Assembly: GCA_913064775.1 (NCBI GenBank)
Contig: CAJYAD010000031.1
Coordinates: forward strand, 1 to 44,588
Direction of reading: 5' to 3'
DNA length: 44,588 nucleotides
From: an uncultured Albidovulum sp.
GTDB taxonomy: Bacteria; Pseudomonadota; Alphaproteobacteria; Rhodobacterales; Rhodobacteraceae
A program made the position numbers and the translations under genes. A model generated the notes under the pieces. It worked only from the letters and a program-made list of their open reading frames with translations, made no database searches and was not told the DNA's origin. Of this stretch, positions 37,144 to 44,503 are shown piece after piece. How positions within the stretch are numbered: the stretch's first letter is position 1; every line of letters begins with the position of its first letter.

Positions 37144-37976
37144 ACGACCCCTACGATCCCACCACCGAAGGCGCCCGGATGGATTTCGACGGGCAGATGT
37201 CCTATGGCGATTATCTGCAGCTTGATCGGGTGCTGGGGGCGCAAAACCCGCTGTCCGACGCGCATGACGAGATGCTGTTCATCATCCAGCATCAGACGTC
37301 CGAGCTGTGGATGCGGCTGGCGACCCACGAGATCGGCGCGGCCCGCGCGGCGATCGGGCAGGACGATTTTGCCCAGGCCTTCAAGATGCTGGCCCGGGTG
37401 TCGCGGATTTTCGAACAGCTCAACAGCGCCTGGGATGTGCTGCGCACCATGACGCCGGCGGATTACACCACCTTCCGCGCGGCGCTGGGCCAGTCCTCGG
37501 GGTTCCAGTCCTGGCAGTACCGGCTGATCGAATTCATGGTCGGCAACCGCAACCCGGCAATGATCCGCCCCCATGCCCACCGCCCCGAGATCACCGCGCT
37601 GCTGGAGGCAGAGCTGACCCGCCCCTCGCTTTACGCGGCGGCGGTGGCGGCGCTGGCGCGCGGCGGGCTGGCGGTGCCGCAGGCGGTGCTGGCACGCGAT
37701 CCCGCCGCGTCCTGGCAGGAGGATGAGGGCGTGCAGGCGGCCTGGGCCCAGGTCTACCGCGACCCGAGGGCGCATTGGCCCTATTACGATCTGGCCGAGA
37801 AGCTGGTGGATTTTGAGGATTACTTCCGCCGCTGGCGTTTCAACCATGTCACCACGGTGGAACGGGTGATCGGCATGAAGCGCGGCACCGGCGGCACCGG
37901 CGGCGCCAGCTACCTGCGCCGGATGCTGGAGGTCGAGCTATTCCCCGAACTCTGGCACCTGCGCACGGAGCTTTAG
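37140..37976 (+). CDS. kynA: Tryptophan 2,3-dioxygenase
   Basis: A 278-residue heme enzyme opening the indole ring of tryptophan to N-formylkynurenine. It shows the family segments [27 protein letters not shown] with the distal His51, [20 protein letters not shown], and [20 protein letters not shown] with the probable heme ligand His236. It is the last gene of the catabolic operon, linking it to tryptophan. Its TAG overlaps the stop of convergent galE. Confidence 0.95.
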   Translation: MNDPYDPTTEGARMDFDGQMSYGDYLQLDRVLGAQNPLSDAHDEMLFIIQHQTSELWMRLATHEIGAARAAIGQDDFAQAFKMLARVSRIFEQLNSAWDVLRTMTPADYTTFRAALGQSSGFQSWQYRLIEFMVGNRNPAMIRPHAHRPEITALLEAELTRPSLYAAAVAALARGGLAVPQAVLARDPAASWQEDEGVQAAWAQVYRDPRAHWPYYDLAEKLVDFEDYFRRWRFNHVTTVERVIGMKRGTGGTGGASYLRRMLEVELFPELWHLRTEL

Positions 37977-38992
37977 GCGCCGCGGATGTTTGAACGGCGC
38001 GAAATCCAGGCCCAGCTGCTGCGGCACATGTCGTCCAGATCGCGCCGGGCCTCGAAACCCAGCAGCGCCTTCGCCTTGGCTGGATCGCCGAAGTAGCAGG
38101 CCAGATCGCCGGCGCGCCGTTCGGTCACCTGATAGGGCAGATCGCGCCCGCAGGCTTTCGAGTAGGAGGCCAGCATATCCAGCACCGAATAGCCCTTGCC
38201 GGTGCCCAGATTGACGATGTGGCTGTCATTGCCCGCCATCAGCGCGTCCAGTGATTTCACATGGCCCTCAGCCAGATCCATCACATGGATGTAGTCGCGC
38301 ACCCCGGTGCCGTCCGCGGTGGGGTAATCATTGCCGAAGATGTTGAGTTCCGGCAGCTCTCCCACCGCGACCTTGGCGATATAGGGCATGAGGTTGTTGG
38401 GAATGTCCTGCGGATCTTCACCTATCAGGGCGCTTTCATGGGCCCCGGCAGGGTTGAAATAGCGCAAGATCCCATGGCGCCAGCGCGGGTCCGATCCCGC
38501 CAGTTGCCGGATGATCTGCTCGCCCACCAGCTTGGTCAGCGCATAGGTCGAGGCATAGCCCAGATCGGCCTCTTCGGGGATCGGCCAGTCCTCGGTCTCG
38601 GCATAGACGGTGGCGGAGGAGGAGAAGACGATGCGAAACACGTCCGCGTCGCGCATCGCTATCAACAGGTTCACGAGGCCGGTGCAATTGGTCTCGATAT
38701 ATTCCAGCGGGATGGTCTGGCTTTCGCCCACCGCCTTGCGGGCCGCGAAATGCACCACCGCATCGATCTTGTGGGCGGCGAAGACGGCGGCGACGGCCTG
38801 CTTGTCCAGCACATCGGCGCGGTGCACGGTGACCGGCGCGCCGGTGATCACCTCCAGCCGGTCGGGCACATCCGCCCGCGCATTCGCGAAATTGTCCAGG
38901 ATGATGACGTCATAGCCCGCCCGCACCAGCGCCACATAGGTGTGCGACCCGATGTAGCCCGCGCCCCCCGTCAGCAATATGGTCTTCGCCAT
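37973..38992 (-). CDS. galE: UDP-glucose 4-epimerase
   Basis: A 339-residue extended SDR interconverting UDP-glucose and UDP-galactose. The NAD motif [12 protein letters not shown] is at residues 6-17, and Tyr150-xxx-Lys154 (YALTK) is the catalytic pair; [20 protein letters not shown] and [12 protein letters not shown] are typical GalE. It is convergent with kynA, sharing bases at the stop codons. The leader holds a 10-bp hairpin just before the ribosome binding site. Confidence 0.95.
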   Translation of the reverse strand: MAKTILLTGGAGYIGSHTYVALVRAGYDVIILDNFANARADVPDRLEVITGAPVTVHRADVLDKQAVAAVFAAHKIDAVVHFAARKAVGESQTIPLEYIETNCTGLVNLLIAMRDADVFRIVFSSSATVYAETEDWPIPEEADLGYASTYALTKLVGEQIIRQLAGSDPRWRHGILRYFNPAGAHESALIGEDPQDIPNNLMPYIAKVAVGELPELNIFGNDYPTADGTGVRDYIHVMDLAEGHVKSLDALMAGNDSHIVNLGTGKGYSVLDMLASYSKACGRDLPYQVTERRAGDLACYFGDPAKAKALLGFEARRDLDDMCRSSWAWISRRSNIRGA

Positions 38993-39005
38993 TGGTCATC
39001 CCCTG

Positions 39006-39039
39006 CCTGCCCGAAACCGGTGTAGCCTGTTCGGGCAGG
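39006..39039 (-). other. Hairpin in the galE leader
   Basis: CCTGCCCGAA (39006-39015) and TTCGGGCAGG (39030-39039) form a perfect 10-bp stem with a 14-base loop, immediately upstream of the AGGGGAT ribosome binding site of galE. It could control galE translation or mark a transcription end for the opposite strand; no T-run is present. Confidence 0.45.
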
Positions 39040-39209
39040 GCGTTCCAGCCGGCCCATGCGCAGGGGCAACACCCCAATGGCGCGCGAAACAATCTGTCGC
39101 GGATTTTCGGCGATCGACCCGCATGACGGCTTCGTGATGCCGCATTTCGGCCCGGTTTCCCCACCACCCTGGCCCTAACGACGGAACTGAATGCCGGAGG
39201 AAAAGGCGA

Positions 39210-39371
39210 ATGAGACTGCTGTGGTGCCTGGTGGGGCTGTTCTCGCGCAAGACCGAAGTAGAGGATTGCCGCTTTAATTTGCGGCTGCGCGCGATGGGGC
39301 GGCCGCTGCCGGCGCGTCACCGCCGGACGCAGACGCCTTTCAAAAATCTGCCGTCACGCCCGGAAGCCTGA
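39210..39371 (+). CDS. Possible small protein between galE and mipZ
   Basis: A 53-codon frame begins MRLLWCLVGLFSRKTEVED after a strong GGAGGAAAAGG ribosome binding site and runs into the 3' end of mipZ on the other strand. The start is hydrophobic and the rest basic. No family is recognized. Support is the ribosome binding site and divergent placement only; it may be chance. Confidence 0.3.
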   Translation: MRLLWCLVGLFSRKTEVEDCRFNLRLRAMGRPLPARHRRTQTPFKNLPSRPEA

Positions 39372-40149
39372 GTTCCGAGATCAGGTCGCGCACTTCCTGG
39401 CGCGCGGCGATGTTCGACAGGTTCAGGTTCTCGACCCCGACATCGCGCAGATCCAGAAGCGTCAGCCCGCGGGGGAACAGCTCGCGGAAGATCACCCGCT
39501 CGGAAAAGCCGGGTGCGACGCGAAAGCCGATCCTGCGCGACAACTCGTCCAGCGCCTTGCCCACCTTCTTCTTGTTGTGCATCTGCTGGGCGCCAAGCCG
39601 GTTGCGCAGCACGATCCAGTCGATCGGCTTCAGGCCGGCTTGGGCGCGCAGTTGGCGCGCGCTCCACACCATTTCCGAATAGATCGAGGGGCCCAGAACC
39701 TTGCCGGTCTGCTGGTCCGTGCGCGCCAGCAGGTCGAAATCGATGAAGCTGTCGTTCAGCGGCGTGATCAGCGTATCGGCCAGCGAATGCGCCACCTGGC
39801 TAAGCCGGGTGTGCGAGCCGGGGCAGTCGATCAGGATGAAATCCGACTGCGCCTCCAGCGCCGAGACAGCGGCCGAAAGACGGTGGTCGTAGACGTTTTC
39901 GTTCGGGCCGATCTTGGCGCGGTCGATCTCGGGCAAGTCGCGGTAATCGGGGGTCGGCAGATCCAGCCCCTCGCGCGCGGCAAAGGCGCGGCGGTTCTCG
40001 ACATAGCGGCCGAAGCTGCGCTGGCGCAAGTCCAGGTCCAGCGCGCCGACCCGATGCCCCATGCGGCACAGCGCCGTGGCGACATGCATGCAGGTGGTGG
40101 ATTTCCCCGACCCGCCCTTCTCGTTCCCGACAACGATGATATGCGCCAC
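39340..40149 (-). CDS. mipZ: Division-plane positioning ATPase MipZ
   Basis: A 269-residue ParA/MinD-type ATPase. The deviant Walker A KGGSGKST is at residues 11-18, and the switch regions are DLDLRQRSFGRY and LIDCPGSHTRLS. In Caulobacter MipZ binds ParB at the poles and inhibits FtsZ, leaving midcell free. The whole sequence (IIVVGNEKGGSGKSTTCMHV at the start) matches MipZ rather than chromosomal ParA. It lies downstream of rplS-rpmE but has its own promoter candidate and leader. Confidence 0.92.
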   Translation of the reverse strand: MAHIIVVGNEKGGSGKSTTCMHVATALCRMGHRVGALDLDLRQRSFGRYVENRRAFAAREGLDLPTPDYRDLPEIDRAKIGPNENVYDHRLSAAVSALEAQSDFILIDCPGSHTRLSQVAHSLADTLITPLNDSFIDFDLLARTDQQTGKVLGPSIYSEMVWSARQLRAQAGLKPIDWIVLRNRLGAQQMHNKKKVGKALDELSRRIGFRVAPGFSERVIFRELFPRGLTLLDLRDVGVENLNLSNIAARQEVRDLISELRLPGVTADF

Positions 40150-40229
40150 TTTTTCGTCCCTGACCCTATTCGTGAAGTAGTGCCGGGGTGTGCCCCGGTC
40201 TGAATGGCGCGGCCTTGACGCGCACGTCT

Positions 40230-40258
40230 ACTATATGTTGAGCGCCTAGCCATTGGAA
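40230..40258 (-). promoter_or_regulatory. Promoter candidate for mipZ
   Basis: On the minus strand TTCCAA (40258-40253) and TATAGT (40235-40230) are 17 bases apart, about 80 bases before the mipZ start. The -10 is a close match and the -35 moderate. Confidence 0.5.
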
Positions 40259-40370
40259 GCGGGCCGCGCAAGGGGTGCACGCAATTTCGCGCGGGCGTCG
40301 CGCGAGGGGCACGCGCGGGCGGGGGGCGGGCTGCTTTTTTCGCAGCCCAAACCAGCGCGGCCCCGCCAAC

Positions 40371-40399
40371 GAAAAGGGGCGCGCCCTGCGGCACGCCCC
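40371..40399 (-). terminator. Terminator after rpmE
   Basis: Read on the minus strand, GGGGCGTGCC and GGCGCGCCCC (40399-40390 and 40385-40376) form a 10-bp stem with one wobble, followed by TTTTC. It lies 25 bases past the rpmE stop and ends rplS-rpmE. Confidence 0.82.
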
Positions 40400-40423
40400 C
40401 GATCTTCCTGCGATGTCCGGTGC

Positions 40424-40645
40424 TTAGAAGCCCAGGCCCGCATATTTGTTCTTGAATTTCGACACGCGCCCGCCGGTGTCCATCAGCTTGGCGTTGCCGC
40501 CGGTCCAGGCCGGGTGGACCGAAGGGTCGATGTCCAGCGACAGCGTGTCGCCCTCGGCGCCCCAGGTCGAGCGCACCTGATAGGTCGAGCCGTCGGTCAG
40601 CTTGACCTCGATCATGTGGTAGTCGGGATGAATTTCTTTTCTCAT
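40424..40645 (-). CDS. rpmE: 50S ribosomal protein L31, cysteine-free type
   Basis: A 73-residue L31 with [40 protein letters not shown] and [11 protein letters not shown]. The zinc-binding cysteines of the C+ form are absent, so it needs no zinc. L31 bridges the subunits at the central protuberance. It follows rplS by 11 bases in the same unit. Confidence 0.95.
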   Translation of the reverse strand: MRKEIHPDYHMIEVKLTDGSTYQVRSTWGAEGDTLSLDIDPSVHPAWTGGNAKLMDTGGRVSKFKNKYAGLGF

Positions 40646-40656
40646 GATCGCGCTCC

Positions 40657-41040
40657 TCAGGCTTCGGCGCCAGTTTTGGGCTTGTAGGTCGAATCTTCGG
40701 CAATCCGGGCCGATTTCCCGCGACGTGCGCGCAGGTAGTACAGCTTCGCACGGCGGACGCGGCCCCGGCGGACCACCTCGATCGAGTCGATGTTGGTCGA
40801 GTACAGCGGGAACACCCGCTCCACGCCTTCGCCGAACGAGATCTTGCGCACGGTGAACGAGGCCGCCAGCGAGGTGCCGCCCTTGCGGGAAATGCAGACG
40901 CCTTCATAGGCCTGCACGCGCGAGCGCGTGCCTTCGGTCACCTTGTAGCCGACGCGCACGGTGTCGCCGGCCTTGAAATCCGGTATGGTCTTGCCGAGCG
41001 TGGCGATCTGCTCGGCTTCGAGTTCAGCGATCAGGTTCAT
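40657..41040 (-). CDS. rplS: 50S ribosomal protein L19
   Basis: A 127-residue L19 with [39 protein letters not shown] and [20 protein letters not shown]. It lies at the subunit interface. GAAAGGAAAAGG precedes the ATG at 41040, fixing the start; the frame is open a further 105 codons upstream but that part lacks family features. The usual upstream partners rpsP-rimM-trmD are not present here. Confidence 0.95.
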   Translation of the reverse strand: MNLIAELEAEQIATLGKTIPDFKAGDTVRVGYKVTEGTRSRVQAYEGVCISRKGGTSLAASFTVRKISFGEGVERVFPLYSTNIDSIEVVRRGRVRRAKLYYLRARRGKSARIAEDSTYKPKTGAEA

Positions 41041-41359
41041 CGCCCTTTTCCTTTCGTACATCGCGGTTTGGCCCGCGGATTGATGCCGCCTCAGAGCTCT
41101 CGGTCTTCTTCCGGGTCCGCAGCCTTCCGGAGAAGGGGCGCCCGCCAGAGGTTCAGGTCGTCTTCTGTTGGCCCGTCCGGTGCTGCATCGGTCGGGGCCG
41201 AAGAAGCCCCCGCAGAAAATACCGAACGGGTCCGAAGCCGATTCCGGCCCGGACTCGCGCCTGATACGGGGAACGGGCCGGGAAATCAAGCGCCTCGTGG
41301 TGGCCGGACCGGGGGGCACATGGCGTCGTCCCTGCCGACGGCGCGACAACGGCAACCGC

Positions 41360-41450
41360 CGTGGAGTATTTCCGCCAAGGTGAAGCGCAAGGAACGCTCT
41401 TCGCTTTCAGCGTTCCCGAAATACGCCAGGGGTGCAGGGGCATAGCTCAC
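41360..41450. repeat. Diverged dispersed repeat (copy 3)
   Basis: GTGGAGTATTTCCGCC (41361-41376) and GAAATACGCC (41418-41427) with GGGGTGCAGGGGCATAGC after them mirror the plan of copy 1 (GTGGGATATTTACC...AAAATATCCC with GGGGGTGCAGGGGGCAGAGC). An inner stem GGAACGCT/AGCGTTCC replaces the AGAAAGAA arms. The match is weaker than copy 2. Confidence 0.45.
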
Positions 41451-41496
41451 CCGTCAGTTGCCCCTTGGCGTCCAACGGCGCCATGCTCAAACTCTG

Positions 41497-41530
41497 AAAA
41501 TGCGAAGGCCCGCCATTGGGGCGGGCCTTC
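41497..41530 (-). terminator. Terminator after the small gene at 41584
   Basis: GAAGGCCCGCC (41504-41514) and GGCGGGCCTTC (41520-41530) form a perfect 11-bp stem; read on the minus strand it is followed, after three bases, by TTTT. It lies about 54 bases past the stop of the hypothetical gene. Confidence 0.7.
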
Positions 41531-41583
41531 GGGTCGCAACTGATGATCCCGAGCGCTGCGGGCTACCCGGTCGCGGATCGGGA

Positions 41584-41937
41584 TCAGCCCTCGGCGGTCG
41601 CTTGCGGGGGCTGCTTGTTGCTGTTGGACGCCGCAGTGCGCTCCTCCTTGGCCGGCGCAGGCTTGGCCGCCTCCGCTTCGGCGGGCAGGTTCTCGCGGTA
41701 GTCCGCGATGCGCTTGCGATCAGCGGCGGTGCCAGCTTCGGCAAGCGCCGCGAGGAACCGCTCAGTTTCCGCCCGCGGCGCCGAGTCGAGCCATTTGCCG
41801 AAGGCTTCGGTCACATAGCGCCGCCGCTTGAGTTGCGCCTTGTGTTCCTTCTCGGTGATGCTCACGACCTTGTTCTGGAAGCGCATGAACTGGGTGTAGA
41901 GCGCATCCTGCTTCTGCTCGGAGATATGAACCGTCAT
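41584..41937 (-). CDS. Hypothetical protein downstream of the relaxase
   Basis: A 117-residue soluble protein, basic and helical in its first 80 residues (FQNKVVSITEKEHKAQLKRR, YVTEAFGKWLDSAP), with a disordered Ala/Pro/Glu tail. It has no recognized domain. It follows the relaxase gene by 79 bases on the same strand, with AAAGGA before its ATG, so it is probably a mobilization-module companion. Function unknown. Confidence 0.65.
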   Translation of the reverse strand: MTVHISEQKQDALYTQFMRFQNKVVSITEKEHKAQLKRRRYVTEAFGKWLDSAPRAETERFLAALAEAGTAADRKRIADYRENLPAEAEAAKPAPAKEERTAASNSNKQPPQATAEG

Positions 41938-42016
41938 GTCTTGATCCTTTCGGTTGGAGTGGGTTCATTAAGACAAATGGCGCAAGCCAGATGCGGTGAA
42001 AGAAAATTCATTCCCC

Positions 42017-43414
42017 TCATCTCTCATTGTTTTTGCCCCCGGATTCCGTGCTTTTTTTCAGTGCCTTGATGGCCCTGTCAGCCTCGCGCACCTCCGTCAG
42101 GGTATCGGTCATGAAACTCTTGCGAAGACTGTCGGGCAGCACTGCCAGCATCTTGGCGCGCAGGGCGGCAACCGCCGTTGCGCCTTGCTCGATCGCGCTC
42201 AGCCGGGCCGAGACCTCTTCCTCGGCCCGCCCCGTCGCCACACGCCCGAACGCGCGATAGGCGCGGCCCAGATGGCGCATCAGCTGCCGTCCGGAGACGG
42301 TCGGCTGCGCCAGGAGGCGTTCCAGACGCCGCCGCACGCCGGAGCCTTCCGGCAGATCCCGCGACACCTTCATGCGCCCCTCTGGCGATGGCACCAAATG
42401 GCCCTCAGCCACATGCTCGGCGATCTGAAGCACCTCGTCCGCGTCGCGCTTGCGCAGCCTCGCCTCGTGCTCGGCGGCGCGCGCTTTGGCCTTCTGCGCC
42501 TCAGCCTCCTTCTGCCGTTGCGCGGCGCGCGCCCGCGTGGCCTTGATCACGGTGGCGTATTTCCTGAGCCTGAGCGCCCTGCGCCTGAGGCGCACCTCTT
42601 CGTCCGCGCGCCAGATATGGGCTGGGACATGCGCGCGCGGCTCGGGCACATCCACGGACGGATCTGTCTCCTTCGCGGCCTTCGCCTCCCGCCGTTCTTC
42701 AGCCCGGCGCTTGCCCCGGACCAAGCCGAGATCCGCGAAGAACGCCCCGATGTCGTCCTGTGCCTTCTCGTAGTCCTTGAGGAGCGGATGCGACGAGGGC
42801 TGCAACAGCCGCTGCCGCCCGCTCCGCTTCGAGGTCTTCTCTGTCCAGGGGGCGATGATGCCGTGGATGTGGAAGGTGGTCTCGTCGCGATCGGCGCGGG
42901 CATGGATCACCTGATCGCCGAAGCGCGACTTCAGCCACGCGAGCGCCATGGCCTCAAACTGCTGCTCGCGCGCTTCCTGATCGGCGACATCGAAGAGCAT
43001 GTTGCTCTCGCTCGGTGTCTCGAACCAGTCGCGGTGCGCCGTGATGACGAACTCACGCAGGGGGCCGCCTTTCGACTTGCGCCACGGATCGCGCGGCCCT
43101 TCCAGCAGGCGCTTCTGCGCCTCACCGATCCGATTGGCGCGCTGGAGCCCCTCGACCTCCTGGTTGACGTTCTCCAGACTGGCGAGGCGGATGTCGGCGG
43201 GGAGGGTCTCGAACCAGTCCTCCGCACCGATCAGCTTGCGATTGAGATGCGTGCGGGCAGGATCGACTTGGTCCATGTCGCGCTGTTTGCGGTCATTGTG
43301 GAGCTGGTAGCGGCGGACCTGGTGGGGGAACAGCTCGGCAAAGCGGAGCACGACGGGGCGCTTGCCGTGCGCCCGCGTGGCGCCGGCGGTGTTGAACGGG
43401 GACTCGATGGACAT
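42017..43414 (-). CDS. MobV/Pre-type plasmid mobilization relaxase
   Basis: A 465-residue relaxase. Motif I appears as YQLHNDRKQRDMDQVDPART (H39, N40, R42, then T55-H56-L57-N58), and the metal-binding motif as DRDETTFHIHGIIAP with His182 and His184. The region 220-330 is strongly charged and coiled-coil-like (ERREAKAAKE, ARAAQRQKEAEAQKAKARAA). MobV proteins nick oriT and initiate conjugal transfer. The ATG at 43414 follows CAGGAGG; the frame is open upstream but without family residues. A relaxase beside rplS implies an integrated mobilizable element or its remnant. Confidence 0.85.
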   Translation of the reverse strand: MSIESPFNTAGATRAHGKRPVVLRFAELFPHQVRRYQLHNDRKQRDMDQVDPARTHLNRKLIGAEDWFETLPADIRLASLENVNQEVEGLQRANRIGEAQKRLLEGPRDPWRKSKGGPLREFVITAHRDWFETPSESNMLFDVADQEAREQQFEAMALAWLKSRFGDQVIHARADRDETTFHIHGIIAPWTEKTSKRSGRQRLLQPSSHPLLKDYEKAQDDIGAFFADLGLVRGKRRAEERREAKAAKETDPSVDVPEPRAHVPAHIWRADEEVRLRRRALRLRKYATVIKATRARAAQRQKEAEAQKAKARAAEHEARLRKRDADEVLQIAEHVAEGHLVPSPEGRMKVSRDLPEGSGVRRRLERLLAQPTVSGRQLMRHLGRAYRAFGRVATGRAEEEVSARLSAIEQGATAVAALRAKMLAVLPDSLRKSFMTDTLTEVREADRAIKALKKSTESGGKNNER

Positions 43415-43618
43415 GACGGCCTCCTGCCTGGATCTCCGAAGGGAGTTCGTCGGCGGGCGGCAGATGCAAAATCGGATGGAAGCCGGGCCCGGGAGGAAGA
43501 GATCTGCGCAGGAAGGGCGGGAAGCAGACATCCGCCTCGGGTGAAAATTTTCTGCGGAACCACGAAACCGGCGATTCAACACAAATTGGCACTGACCTAC
43601 CGCGGCGCCGACGTGCGT

Positions 43619-43640
43619 CATCACACAACCGTTATAACGG
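43619..43640 (-). other. Candidate oriT of the MobV relaxase
   Basis: On the relaxase strand a perfect 12-base palindrome CCGTTATAACGG (43640-43629) is followed directly by TTGTGTGATG. MobV origins known from pMV158-type plasmids have a hairpin followed by a TAGTGTG/TTA nick region, to which TTGTGTG/ATG is similar. It lies about 205 bases before the relaxase start. This is a pattern-based proposal. Confidence 0.4.
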
Positions 43641-43649
43641 CGAGAGGTG

Positions 43650-44260
43650 GCACAGGTTTTCAGCTATCCTGGCCTCGACGCACGCTTGCGCTCGAAGCAA
43701 GGGAGACCCTTGTTCGATCTCTTGGCGTCTTCACTGAAAATCAGACGGGTGTGTGGGTCACGTATCTGGGCCAGAACAGCCGGGGGTTCTCGTTTTCGGC
43801 CAACCTGTTCCTCGCCCACGCAGACAATCACGTTGATGTTCAGCAGGGCGGAACCCAGTATGATGCCGACGTGACGATGCGAAAGAGCGTGAAGGGAAAT
43901 GGGTTCTATGCGATTGATCTGGCGCTGGAGCATCGCGATGCCGTGCGGAGGGATTATTCCTATTCCCAGGCCTCGTTTCGGCTCTCGCGGCAGGTCGATC
44001 TGCGTGGTGGGTATTCGGTGAACGCATCTGTCTACGGAGAATGGTTCCTGCAAGGGGCTCCGACGCCGGGGTTCGCCGTGCGCCGCGTTGGGCATGAATA
44101 CGGGTTCGCCGTGTCGGTCGAGAAAACCAACAAGATCCTTCTCAACCGCTACATTCCTTACGTTAGTTTCAGGGCATCGCGGCACAACAGCTCGATTTCC
44201 GCTTTCGCTTTCGCTTTCCGCGATATCGGGATGCAGGTCGGCGTTCAGAGCCTGTTTTGA
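43650..44260 (+). pseudogene. C-terminal fragment of a Slam/DUF560-like outer-membrane barrel
   Basis: The last roughly 200 residues of a long open frame read as alternating beta-strands (GFSFSANLFLAHADNH, QYDADVTMRKSVKGNG, YIPYVSFRASRHNSSISAFA) and end in phenylalanine (MQVGVQSLF), as outer-membrane barrels do. The ending FAVRRVGHEYGF...RHNSSIS resembles the C-terminus of surface-lipoprotein-assembly-modifier (DUF560) proteins. There is no signal peptide or TPR part: upstream the frame runs antisense through the relaxase gene. The gene was probably cut by the mobilizable element; the exact junction, set here at 43650, is uncertain. Confidence 0.55.
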
Positions 44261-44318
44261 CGTTCGATTGGACGCGGAGGGATTTCGAGAAGGTCGACCG
44301 CCAAATCTTTCCAATCGA

Positions 44319-44353
44319 CACATATATGTGGTCGCCGGACGCCATATATGGCG
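44319..44353. promoter_or_regulatory. Tandem CATATATG palindromes
   Basis: CACATATATGTG (44319-44330) and CGCCATATATGGCG (44340-44353) are perfect palindromes sharing the core CATATATG, with centres 22 bases apart, about two helical turns. The layout is that of two dimer sites on one DNA face, such as an operator pair or plasmid partition or replication site. Confidence 0.5.
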
Positions 44354-44483
44354 ATCTTAGTGACCGACGGCTTTGATGATGGGTTGGGTAGCCCCTCCTG
44401 ACGGCACTTGTGCCAGTGTGATCCGAGTAGGATCAGGAGTCCGCTCTGAACAACACCTACCGCATTGATTTTGCGTGATTATG

Positions 44484-44503
44484 GCGACCTTTTGGTCGCT
44501 TTT
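44484..44503 (+). terminator. Short terminator-like hairpin
   Basis: GCGACC (44484-44489), loop TTTT and GGTCGC (44494-44499), followed by TTTT. The stem has only six pairs, so strength is doubtful. Confidence 0.4.

Larger units (their letters stand above)
40150..40423. other. mipZ leader and promoter region
   Basis: No gene is supported. Besides the mipZ promoter candidate and rpmE terminator it holds two perfect hairpins: CCGGGG-TGTG-CCCCGG (40183-40198), within the mipZ leader, and GGGCTGC/GCAGCCC (40328-40348), with a seven-base loop of mostly T. Confidence 0.5.
41041..41583. other. Gene-poor region upstream of rplS
   Basis: No complete gene is supported. On the minus strand a frame ending at 41091 reads ...[20 protein letters not shown] and PEEDREL, then stop; it looks protein-like but has no start codon, so it may be a decayed gene end left when synteny upstream of rplS was lost. 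A third repeat-like palindrome (41360-41450) and a terminator for the minus-strand gene at 41584 fill the rest. Confidence 0.4.

Noticed and set aside
41996-43650. A very long + strand open frame (from 41996, 754 codons in total)
   Set aside because: Its first 540 codons are antisense to the MobV relaxase, whose motifs and ribosome binding site make it the real gene; only the last part resembles a protein (outer-membrane barrel).
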